A stretch of 64,000 nucleotides of DNA. Origin: Pelomyxa schiedti. Taxonomy: Eukaryota > Evosea > Pelobiontida > Pelomyxidae. The notes below the pieces were generated by a model. It saw nothing but the letters and a program-made list of their open reading frames with translations, did no database searches and had not been told where the DNA came from. Below are positions 12,563 through 21,561 of the stretch, piece by piece. A program made the translations under genes and the position numbers. Location: assembly GCA_020536535.1 (NCBI GenBank), contig JAHLWZ010000185.1:18927-82926 (forward strand). The letters are read 5' to 3'. Each line of letters begins with the position of its first letter. The first letter of the stretch is position 1.

Positions 12563-12601
12563 AAGTTGCCGGGCAGGTGCCGGGCAACTGCCCGGCAACT
12601 T
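12563..12601. repeat. GC-rich hairpin upstream of dnaJ
   Basis: A perfect 13-bp inverted repeat (12563-12575 and 12589-12601) flanks a 13-nt loop that itself contains a copy of the arm core GCCGGGCAAC, so alternative pairings exist. It lies about 175 bp upstream of the DnaJ start codon in otherwise unremarkable sequence. It could be a regulatory palindrome or the remnant of a small foldback element. Confidence 0.6.
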
Positions 12602-12839
12602 GCCGGAAGTTTTCTCTGACATCTCCACGAAAAAGTGACCCGATATGGACCCTGGGAGCCTGAGATTCATCTCTTCCGGTGCTGAATTTCCTTCCAAGAA
12701 CCCTCATATGGTTGAATAAAATAATCAACAGGATCCCTGGGTTGGGTGGTGCTTTTCTCTACTAGGCTTCCCTTGTTTCAGGGAAACAAACATGTTTCCA
12801 GAAGAAGCTGGTGTATGACAGCCAACACAACCCTACACA

Positions 12840-14160
12840 TCACCCCTGTTTTTTGAAGTGAGTAACCAGGACTGAATGGTTTTTCATTTTGACAGTACAA
12901 ACTGTGCCAACAATATTGGCCTGACGATTCAAGTTCAGCAGAGCGTGTTGGGTTTGAAAGCCAGTTTCTCTGAAATCTGTCCGTTTTTGGTTGTTGGAAC
13001 CTTTTTGGGGTTCTCTCTTAGAAAAGAACAGAAGAAAATAAATAGAACTTGATCTATTACTGTAACCACGGACCCCAGGGTGCCATGCACCTCGCAGCTT
13101 CACGCACTCCCTGTGGGTTGACAACTGTGCCCCAGGCGTGCAGCGGGTTCTGTGGCAGTGTGGATGTGAGGTGAAAAGTCCGCCACCTAAAAAAATTGTA
13201 TGTGAGACGCGGAAAAAGAGAAAAGAGGCCATCCTACCAGTATCACAAGGTGCCAGAAATACAGAAATGCGCGGTGGTGTGCAATGCTGGGAGCCTTGGG
13301 TACCAACGCAACCTATCATGGTTGAGTGGGGTTATGATACAAAGGAAGGGGGATTTACCTTGGTGACCGGCTGTCATCTCATCAGTGGCAGGCTCTCCAT
13401 ACTTGCCACCTCATCCACTGGAGGTGATCTAATGGTAGATGAGATGAAAGGAGAACCGTGGGTTAAAGGACAACTTGCCTATATCAGAGTGGGCAACAGC
13501 CGACTACAATGGGTAACATCTATTGGCTTCATCGCTGTTCCAAGCTTGGTCATTCCAGGTGCCTGCCAGCATGTTAGTGGGACCAGGGAAGGCTACGGTG
13601 GGTACAAACTGAATTCCAAGTCAGTGAGGAACAGTTTCCAAAGGTGTCCGCTTTAGTCTGTGGAAAACGTGAGAGGGAGAAAGAGGAAAGACAAGGGTAC
13701 CTACCCAACTTCCCAGGCACCAGCTGGGTGGAGTGAGTGTAAGTTGGGAACACGGCAGAGTGGAGTGTAGGAGCCCAGTGAGCGGGAGTGTTGGTGTGCA
13801 AGAGCAAGGGGTGTTAGTGCCGAGGTGCAACAGGTAAAGGCGGGTACAGCCTGGCATGCACTATGTTTGTCAGTGGCGTCCATTGTCCTGTTGTTGTTGA
13901 GTGGTGATAAGATAAGGGAGAGGGAATGCACCTTGGTGATAGATTGTTGGCAGGTCCGCCACCTGAATAATATGTGGGCTGCCTGGGAAAGAAAAAAAAG
14001 AAGCCACCTACCAGCATCACTGTTCAATGTGTCGGGATAATACAAAGGGAGGGGGGGAGGTGGATTTACCGTGGCGATGACAAGTTGCAACTCGACCTGG
14101 TTATAAAGTGTGAGAACTCGAAAAAGAAAAACAGAGAAGATACCTGCAGCTCTGGCTTGG
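12840..14160. repeat. Imperfectly repeated blocks; unresolved transcribed locus
   Basis: A block of about 70 nt with the core GTCCGCCACCT, followed by A-rich sequence and CCTACCAG.ATCAC, occurs at about 13176-13245 and 13955-14025. A weaker relative lies at about 14108-14150. Each larger copy is followed by a GAT-ATACAAAGG...GGATTTACC segment (about 13333-13360 and 14035-14072). On the minus strand the blocks look like introns (GTAGG...TTTTAG and GTAAATCC...). On the plus strand 13138-13656 stays open for 172 codons. I could not build one convincing protein on either strand. This is a locally duplicated, possibly degenerate locus of unknown function. Confidence 0.4.
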
Positions 14161-14262
14161 TTCGGAAGACTGACTGAGTGCCGCAGGGAATCAGCCCTAT
14201 GTTGCTGTGAGGAAATGGAACACAACAGTAAGTTTAACACAAGACTAAGGAAGAACGAGACA

Positions 14263-14327
14263 AGGCAAACAAAACGAAACAACACGAAACGGAGCGAAAC
14301 GAAACGAAACGAAACGAAACGCGAATA
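14263..14327. repeat. (CGAAA)n pentanucleotide tract
   Basis: Imperfect then perfect tandem copies of CGAAA (perfect run around 14290-14325). It is a simple repeat between the duplicated-block locus and the Pro/Ser-rich ORF. No coding function is supported. Confidence 0.85.
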
Positions 14328-14427
14328 ATATAGAGTTTTTTTATAAAAAGCAGACCACAACCTGCTGTATATGTGAGTTTGCTCTGTGCGTCTTTATATG
14401 TATGCTTTCCGCCACCGGCCCCCGTCT

Positions 14428-15155
14428 TTATGATCCAAGCACCTGGAAATACTCCAAGTCCCTCAACCTCTCTAACAATAAACTCAGTTCCCCCAACACC
14501 CAATATATATCCTTTGTCTCCTTCCACACCATCTGGCAGTCCTCTGCACCCCAGCTTCAATGTATCAACACCAAGTGATACTGCTTCATCCCTTTTAACC
14601 ATACCTCTTCCTTGTTCCGATTCCCAGGCCATGTCCCCTTCCCCTTCCCATTCCCAAGACAGTGTCACAGCACCTTATTTCCAGGGAATTCCTCCTCCCC
14701 TTTCCCCAAAGAATCAACAAATTACACTTTTGCCTCCTCTTCCACCTGATCTTTCCCAAGCTACACCGGCTCCCTCTGACAACATGCCGCTTTCACCCGC
14801 TCTGATTCCGTTTTCCTGGCAGCTGCTGGCTCTTCCCAAAAACGGGACTTTGGGAAACAGCCTATCTGATCAATCGCTTTCACCCACTCTTATTCCTTTT
14901 TCCCAGCAGCAGGGGAAGAGCCTACCTAATCTACTCCAAGACAGGCAATCAGTTCCAGGTTTGCTTACTTCCCCTCTTCCATTTTCTCAACTTCTGTCAG
15001 ACCCAACCCCTCTGAACCTGAATCTCTACTCCGTCGGTCCACCAAATCAGCATTTGATTTTGCTGGACTATTGTGAAAATGCTTCAGTTACCTCCCCAAC
15101 TAACATCAATCTTGCCTCTAGTACTGTGACACAAACTGGCCAAATGCGATACTAA
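14428..15155 (+). CDS. Pro/Ser/Leu-rich low-complexity ORF, unknown
   Basis: An uninterrupted 242-codon frame from ATG 14428 (MIQAPGNTPSPSTSL) to TAA 15155. It has short internal repeats: LSPALIPFSWQ and LSPTLIPFSQQ, each followed by Gly/Asn/Ser and Leu-rich linkers. No domain, signal peptide or membrane segment is recognised. It may be a complete intron-less gene, an exon of a larger gene, or part of a mobile insertion, since it lies directly before the transposase remnant on the other strand. Codon choice is compatible with coding but not decisive. Confidence 0.4.
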
Positions 15156-15214
15156 AAAAGAACTTTTTTTTTTGTCAAGTGAGTTTGTTCTACAGGGGTA
15201 ACAAGGAAGCCAAG

Positions 15215-16652
15215 TCACAACCAGGTTAGTCCAACACCCTGTAAAGAGTGGCGGGATAATCTAGTCTTTTGCAGGCAGTATACAAGGTCTTCAAGCATGG
15301 CACTCCATGGTGTGCCATGCATTCCTGGACAGACTATTACTGGCAACATTAAGACAAAGGGAATACCTGAAACAAGCTCTAAATGGTGCTGAGTCACCTG
15401 GTGCAAAACCACATCCCAGAACTTCTCAATTAGATTTAGGTCTGGTGACTGTGGTGGATTCCAAGCAATAAATGCACCAGCCGCATTTATTGCTGAGGTA
15501 ATTTCAACCTCCTGCTGCCTGTGTTGTGGCATATTGTCAAGTACAACAACGCTATGAGGTCCTTTTGGAATAATAATTATTAGCGCATTTAAAAAAAGAG
15601 TTGTGGCATACCCGGGTGGGTAGAAAGACAAGGCGGCAGTGCTTTAGTATAAAATGCAATTTTCTCTTCTTTTTCTAACCTTCCTTCCCTCAGAGAAAAC
15701 GAAATAGTTCCAATATCCCCCAAGCTTCCATTTCCCATCAAGTCCGGAGCCACTACTCCAATTGCTGCAATTACCTCAACCTAAGTAGAATTATCAGTTC
15801 ACAAGTCTCAGCTTGTACTACATACTTCACCAAACATGGGAGCAGGGAAGCTGATCATTCTGGCCGTGGTTGGTAACCTCACACCCACAGGTGCATAGCC
15901 ACGCTCCCCAATTCTGTGTAATGCTGTGGGTAGTGTAGGTAGGTTGTTATTTGTTTAGAAAAACCTCTTTGTGATCTCACGTGGCTTAAATGCCTTCTCA
16001 TCAGTGAAAACAATCTGTGCTGCATCCCATACAAGATACTGCAGCTGTACATGGAATCGATGGCGTTCTTCAGCCACAGAAAATCCAGGAGTTGGGCTTT
16101 TCACCTTTGAAGACAGGTGGAGTACTGAAATCCCCTATTTCTTGGTACTTAGTATTGTTGGTGTTGGTTGTGTGAGGATTACTTTTGAGATATCTTTAGA
16201 AGTTATTGGTTGGTGAAGACAAGCGGTAGCAACATAGGAGAGTGATTTAGGACCTCCCAGGAGTTTCCCACAACAGTTCTCCTGTAAAAACTGACACACT
16301 TTCGAGTTCTTGGAGCTGAGCAGAATAAGGAAACAGTTTCAATAGCTACTACCCTTCACCCCTGGATTACATACTTGGGTTTAAAGCTGTGAGAGAAAGA
16401 TTTGTGAAGCTTCTCTGCAGCAGCATCTCTGCCTTCAGTATGGTATGCTTTCCACAGAGACCACACATAACCATGTGACAATTCACACAGCCTCACAATT
16501 GTGTTTACATCAGCACCATCGTCCAACAACTCCAAAGGGTTCCTCTGAAAAACACACTCCACACGTCGGCGTTTTTCTCTTTGTAAAGTAAATGAAAATG
16601 CCTGGAACACAGAGATACCATAGTTTTCTAGTCGCCGCGATACCTTCCACAC
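15215..16652 (-). mobile_element. IS630/Tc1-mariner-type transposase, probably degenerate
   Basis: Minus-strand fragments in transposase order. About 16360-16640 is a helix-turn-helix region containing NTIVRLCELSHGYVWSLWKA. About 15965-16075 is the first catalytic block EERHRFHVQLQYLVWDAAQI followed by VFTDEKAF. About 15690-15780 contains VEVIAAIGVVAPDLMGNG. About 15215-15631 has VVVLDNMPQH and PPQSPDLNLIEKFWD. The three acidic catalytic residues are therefore present; between the second Asp and the Glu I count 36 residues (DD36E). The frame between blocks is broken by stops. Some breaks could be introns, but the joins I tried did not all keep phase, so decay is likely. I did not find convincing terminal inverted repeats. 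Confidence 0.78.
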
Positions 16653-16686
16653 TCTACTGCTGTTGTTTCCCTAACTTCGACAAAAA

Positions 16687-17679
16687 ATGTGGCTTAAATG
16701 CACACATTCACCAAAAATTGCCCGCTCCTGGGCCCGCTGCCTCGGAGCAGCCGGGGACGTTTACGCCCTCGAGGACAGGGCCACGGGCCACAGGTTTGCG
16801 CGGCAGGACAAGATGTCCCTCCACGCGGCGACCAATGGGAAGTGGCTGGTGACGTGCAGAGAGGCCACTAGGGATATGTCTGTCCTCAAGCTCCCAAGGA
16901 GGAAGAGCCTCCACCACTTGGGTGAAAGGTCAACAGAAGCGGCGGCAACGATCAAGGACCCGACCGTTGTGCGAGTCCGCGCGAGGGGGTGGAGGATTGA
17001 TGTTTGGGTTCCTGAGTTTTTGAGTATGCACGAGGATTATGTCTTGCTTCGGTGCTATGATCGAGGGCAACTGCAAAACTACCGCTTTCTTTGGGTGGAT
17101 CTTGTTTCAACATGTGGAACAAAGAAGATGGCTGTATTGAGGTCATTCGACATCAGAATGGACGATTTGCCTCCAAGCATAGTCGACTTCCTGCCCTCCA
17201 GTTTATTTTTTTTTGCTGTGCAGAAGGAAGAAGCCATCTCCCATGTCGTAATGGAACGTAACCCCCTATTCTCTACTCCAGGGTCCATTGATTTCATCAC
17301 TGTTGAAGTGAGGAATGACAATGATGACAACAAAGTCCAACCAACGTTTGAGGTGGGCACACCCCCAACAAGAGATGAAGGCTGCCATATTTCACAGCTG
17401 AACTCGTCACAGTTCTGTGTCTTTCATGCCAATAGTGACACCTACGAAGTGTGGGATGTCAGGGATGCAGAGAAACCAGTGAGGACACAGAGGTTACTCA
17501 GTGGCTGCACCACCAAAAACGCCTTTGTTGAAGGCGGCCTTCTGTTCCAGTTGAGTGAATCCCTCCATGAGATACATGTGGTAGAGGAGTCCTCTGGTGA
17601 CCATGTCATCACCTTCAATCTGTTCAGGCCAATTTCGTGGGTCACAGGTCACTTCTCTTTCCCTCTGAGCTGCTGTTGA
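16687..17679 (+). CDS. Propeller-like protein, probably 5'-truncated
   Basis: Open frame of 330 codons from ATG 16687 (MWLKCTHSPKIARSWARC) to TGA 17679. It has beta-strand-rich repeats with WD-like endings, for example DTYEVWDVRDAEKPVRTQ, and a mid-region with RNDNDDNK. I do not recognise a named family. It reads like the propeller half of a larger protein. It begins immediately beside the transposase, with no clear N-terminal domain, so the 5' part may have been lost or displaced by insertion. An intron may start near 17647 (GTCACTTC). Function unknown. Confidence 0.5.
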   Translation: MWLKCTHSPKIARSWARCLGAAGDVYALEDRATGHRFARQDKMSLHAATNGKWLVTCREATRDMSVLKLPRRKSLHHLGERSTEAAATIKDPTVVRVRARGWRIDVWVPEFLSMHEDYVLLRCYDRGQLQNYRFLWVDLVSTCGTKKMAVLRSFDIRMDDLPPSIVDFLPSSLFFFAVQKEEAISHVVMERNPLFSTPGSIDFITVEVRNDNDDNKVQPTFEVGTPPTRDEGCHISQLNSSQFCVFHANSDTYEVWDVRDAEKPVRTQRLLSGCTTKNAFVEGGLLFQLSESLHEIHVVEESSGDHVITFNLFRPISWVTGHFSFPLSCC

Positions 17680-17956
17680 ACAGCACTTTTTCAGTAATTG
17701 TGCTGAGGGTAATTGGTTTATATGAGTGGAAGCAAAAAGAATAAGATGTGATCCCACAAGCTGCACTGTATTTATTGTAATAACTCCTCCTTGGAGCTAG
17801 AAACACCTCTCTAAATCTGTAATTGTGGGATCAAGGCTCCCAAGCAGATGCTAACCGCCTTTTCGTTCTCACAACACAGAAAAAACCAATAAATTAAGCT
17901 GGTGTGAAGAAAAATGCGTGAGTCGTTTTGCGTCCAGTTGGTTTTCTTAACACCTT

Positions 17957-20236
17957 TTGGTAGTACACACTGCAAGCGACACGACACACGCGCCCGAGGC
18001 GGCTCCAAGGCACACTTCCGAAGTTTCCCGAGCCGTTTCGACGTCGCTGGTCGTGTGGGAGTGGGTGCTCCCGTGGCTGGTCCCCGGGTCGCTCCTGGCG
18101 TCGCCCGACCCCTGCCGCCGCGCCCCCGTCAAGGTCAAGCACGCGGTGGCGCTGCTCGGCGTCGCGGAGGCCATGTACCCCCTCGTCGGGCGCGCGTGCT
18201 CGTCGCTCCTGACCCACTGGGAGCACTGGAGCATGGCCGCCGGCCTCGCCGCGACGGCAGGGAGCCCGCGGTGCGTGTCCTGGCTGGTGAGGAACAGGGA
18301 CAGGCACAGGTACGGAAACATGCCAGAGACTGATGATGATGGTGATGATGGTGATGGTGATGGTGGTGGTGAAGAAAGCAGCGGCATGAGAATGAGGAGG
18401 AGGAGGAGCAGGGGGAACAAGGCATTCGCGTGTGTGCTTGGGGGGTTGTGTGTTGGGGGCCATTTGGGGATGGCAAAGGGGCTGGTGGATCCTGGTGACT
18501 GTGGCAGTGGTGGTGGTGGTGGTGGTGTGGATTGGGGTGGTTTGGCGTGGCAGGATGGTGATGGTGACTGCGTGGTGGACAACGGGCTGGTGGACCACGT
18601 GAGGGCGTCTGACATGCTCACGAGAGTGTGTGAGAAGGGACACATGGAAGTGGCGAAGTGGATCATTGAGAGGTTCTCGGTTAGGGAGACTTGGGAGTTC
18701 GCTGGGCCTCTTTCCGCGGCTGTTTCTGGGGGCCACTTGGCGTTGGCTCAGTGGATGGTGGCCACCTTTGATTTGGTTCCAAAGTTCGGTGATTGTCCCT
18801 GGCTGGATATTCACCCTGATGCATGCAAGAGTGAGAACCTGGAAGTTGTGAAGTGGTGCCTGGAGACTTTTCCAGTGGATAAAATCAGGTCTTACAAAAT
18901 ACTTAATGCATGCTTGAGTGGAAAAACAAGCAAGTGTGCAGAACTATGCCAGTACGTCAAGGAGCGAGTTCCTTCTCTCTATCCTTCCACCCCTTCATTC
19001 TACAGCATCTGCAATCTGGATGTGCTGAAGTGGGCAATGCATGCGTTTCTAGTGGCAGCTCCCACAAAAGATAACGTGGAGAGAATGTGTGCAGCCCCAG
19101 AAGGTATTCCGTTTTGTCAGTGGCTCGTTGATGAACGAGCTTTCACCCTCACAGCGGCAATGTTTTCTTGTGCCTGTAAAAATTCAAAAGATAACGCCCA
19201 GACTGCAAAGTGGTTGTCAACAAGAGTGCCACTTTCACCAGAGGATATCTGCGATGCGTTCGTCACTGCTTTGACCCACAGCAACATCTCAATTGCATCG
19301 TGGCTGGACGAAACCTTCCACATTTTAAATCCACCAAACTCAAGCAGCCTCAACCTGTGTTCCACCTCCTCTTCCATCTTTGTCAAGCTGTGCCAGAACG
19401 TACAGCAGTATGTACCAGACGTGGATGGAATGGAATGGTTTCTGAACCACTCCTCAATGAATGGTGTGGATGAAGCAGTTATTTCGGACTGCATTCAAGT
19501 CGTGGTGAAAAAACCATCATTCCAGGTTGCTCTATTCCTCATGGAACACTTCCACATCTCTGAACCAAAGAGGAGTGAACTTCTTGCCCACATTCTGAAG
19601 GAGGGTGTGAGGAGTGATACTATCTCACCAATCAAAAAGCTCGTTTCAATGGGTGCGTTTTCAAAAGAGTCTGTTGCAAAGTGCCTGGCCAATTCTGTTG
19701 GACTCCAATCCACCAAAGCAGCCAGGTGGCTCATCACCCACTTCCATCTTGAACACCAACACATCACACTTGACAACAACAGGATGCTTTTCAACGTGAT
19801 AACGTGGGGTCAAGGGAGCTGTGCCGAGTGGCTCATCAACAAGTTCCACATCACACTCGATGAGGTACCTCCTTCATCACTCCCCTTTCCTTGCATAAGA
19901 ATAACTTTTTTTTTATGGCAGTTCTTGAACCTCAAGTGGGAAAAGGATTCCCTTCTCTGGATTGATTTGTTCACATGGAAAACGATCCAGCAGGCGTTCC
20001 CAGGGCTGACAGCAGCCATGGTCAAAGACAGGTTCCTTCCACTGGTGTGCAAATCACCAGTCATTGCACAGGTTGCCATGAAGGGGTTCCCATTCCTGCT
20101 GACCAGGGATGACATCCTGGCCTTCTGTTCCAGCACGGCGCACTACCACTTCTCTCTCTCCACTCGGTTGTGGCTTAGAGACTACAACCCACTCATTTGG
20201 GCCCGCAAGACCAAACCACTTGGAGGTAATCACTGA
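17957..20236 (+). CDS. Degenerate ankyrin-repeat protein
   Basis: A long frame with recurring 30-34-residue helical units of the form GH.EVAKWIIERF, GHLALAQWMVATFDL, NLEVVKWCLETF, AKWLSTRVPLS and AARWLITHFHLEH. This is the degenerate ankyrin pattern of amoebae and giant viruses, where the repeat motif drifts while aliphatic and Trp positions persist. The 5' part is GC-rich and encodes WEWVLPWLVPGS, then an acidic DDGDDGDGDGGG run. An intron is likely at 19866-19920 (GTACCTCC...TGGCAG). The frame has no ATG at its beginning (17957 is TTG); the first in-frame ATG is near 18174, so an upstream exon or a later start is needed. It probably acts in protein binding; no enzymatic domain is seen. Confidence 0.72.
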   Translation: MVVHTASDTTHAPEAAPRHTSEVSRAVSTSLVVWEWVLPWLVPGSLLASPDPCRRAPVKVKHAVALLGVAEAMYPLVGRACSSLLTHWEHWSMAAGLAATAGSPRCVSWLVRNRDRHRYGNMPETDDDGDDGDGDGGGEESSGMRMRRRRSRGNKAFACVLGGLCVGGHLGMAKGLVDPGDCGSGGGGGGVDWGGLAWQDGDGDCVVDNGLVDHVRASDMLTRVCEKGHMEVAKWIIERFSVRETWEFAGPLSAAVSGGHLALAQWMVATFDLVPKFGDCPWLDIHPDACKSENLEVVKWCLETFPVDKIRSYKILNACLSGKTSKCAELCQYVKERVPSLYPSTPSFYSICNLDVLKWAMHAFLVAAPTKDNVERMCAAPEGIPFCQWLVDERAFTLTAAMFSCACKNSKDNAQTAKWLSTRVPLSPEDICDAFVTALTHSNISIASWLDETFHILNPPNSSSLNLCSTSSSIFVKLCQNVQQYVPDVDGMEWFLNHSSMNGVDEAVISDCIQVVVKKPSFQVALFLMEHFHISEPKRSELLAHILKEGVRSDTISPIKKLVSMGAFSKESVAKCLANSVGLQSTKAARWLITHFHLEHQHITLDNNRMLFNVITWGQGSCAEWLINKFHITLDEVPPSSLPFPCIRITFFLWQFLNLKWEKDSLLWIDLFTWKTIQQAFPGLTAAMVKDRFLPLVCKSPVIAQVAMKGFPFLLTRDDILAFCSSTAHYHFSLSTRLWLRDYNPLIWARKTKPLGGNH

Positions 20237-20498
20237 CCCATCGTTCTTGAAAAAAAAGGAAAATAATAACATTGCCTTGGTGTGCGTTATGGACGTGGCG
20301 AAGGTGTTGGAAAGAACCTGGAAGCAGAGCACCTATAAGGCGGTTTCACTCCACCAGAGGGCCTCTAATGCTAGTGAAGCCCAAGCAAGTAGTGCGCAAG
20401 GTTACTGGCTTATCCTTGGGACAGTCCAATGTACTTTACATAGTCGCTGCAATCTTCTGCCAATCACATTGGGGTTTTCACCCAAAATAGCCTGGTGC

Positions 20499-21479
20499 AT
20501 GATGCGTGGGGTGTTGTGCCTGTGCGTCGTTGTTGTTGTTTGGTGGGCGTTTGTTGTGCGCGGCCATCAAGGCATGGACGTGTCGTCGTTGATAACGGCG
20601 GACGACTTCTCGTGCGGGCTGGCGGACGGCTACGACACGGTCGTCGTCCGCGCGTACCACTCTTACGGCGGCGTGGACACCAACGCACCCCCGACCCTGG
20701 AGAACGCGCAGCAGGCTGGGCTGCTCGTGACTGACGTGTACCACTTCCCTTGTTACGGAAAGGGTCTGTTGTTGTTGTTGCTGTTGTGTTGTGTTGTGTA
20801 TTGTATGTGTATATTATACATCCACGTCCGTTCAGTTCGGTCGTTTTTTTCCTTGACACATGTTGAGGGGAAGCTTCTGGTTGTTTTTGTTTTTATTGTG
20901 TTTTTCAATTAACTGACTTACGACGCTCTGGATGATGATGGCACTGGCACTTTGATGTGTGCATATTGTCTGCTCTACTTGCGTTGGTTATGTGATAGAT
21001 AAAACTGGGGAGCTTCCGGCTGTGCAACAAGTGTCTGATATGGTGGAATACCTGGCCTCGACTAATAGCACATATGGAAGATTGTGGTTTGATGTGGAGA
21101 CCAACCCAAGTGACGGGTGCGGATGGGAAACAAGCTCAGCAAACTTCCCACTCAATTGCCAGTTTTTGGGTGACCTTATAACTGCCGCCCGCGACCTCAA
21201 TCAGACCGTTGGAGTGTATGTGAGCTCGTACGAATGGAGCATTATAATGGGAAGTGCCTGCACCATTGCCTCTGACACCCTTTTGTGGTTTGTTTCCCTA
21301 GTTCATTCTAATTTGTTATTAACATGTGTCCAAAAAACCCCAGGTACCCACATTGGGACGACAATCTTTCCTTCAGTGATTTTGTACCCTTTGGTGGTTG
21401 GACTGAACCAACAATGAAACAATACTCAGACAAAGAGCACATTTGCTCTCTTAACGAGGATGCAGACTGGTGGCCTTAA
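20499..21479 (+). CDS. Secreted GH25 lysozyme
   Basis: Glycoside hydrolase family 25 lysozyme that cuts bacterial peptidoglycan, probably for digestion of bacterial prey. The N-terminus is a signal peptide (hydrophobic run LCLCVVVVVWWAFVV). The mature part has GMDVSS, VVVRAYHSYGG, VTDVYHFPC, RLWFDVET with the catalytic Asp-x-Glu, VGVYVSSYEW, then FSDFVPFGGWTEPTMKQY and the end ADWWP. Two introns: about 20764-20999 (unusually long, phase 1) and about 21290-21342 (splits the Trp codon). The layout is like the nematode and amoebal LYS type. It converges with the receptor kinase, stops about 80 bp apart. The first exon is distinctly GC-rich. Confidence 0.93.
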
Positions 21480-21561
21480 AAGGGGGCCCAAGACATGTAT
21501 TAACATTAAAAAAAACCTCTTGCGGTTTTTTTCGTTGTCCTCTTTTCTGTATCTGCATCCT

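Noticed and set aside
12498-12728. Minus-strand 76-codon frame over the GC hairpin
   Set aside because: No recognisable domain, and it crosses a palindrome, which yields open frames by chance.
18135-18476. Minus-strand frame rich in His (HHHHH run) and other antisense frames over the ankyrin-like gene
   Set aside because: It is the antisense shadow of the GAT/GGT-rich acidic-Gly coding repeat; the plus strand has the homologous protein.
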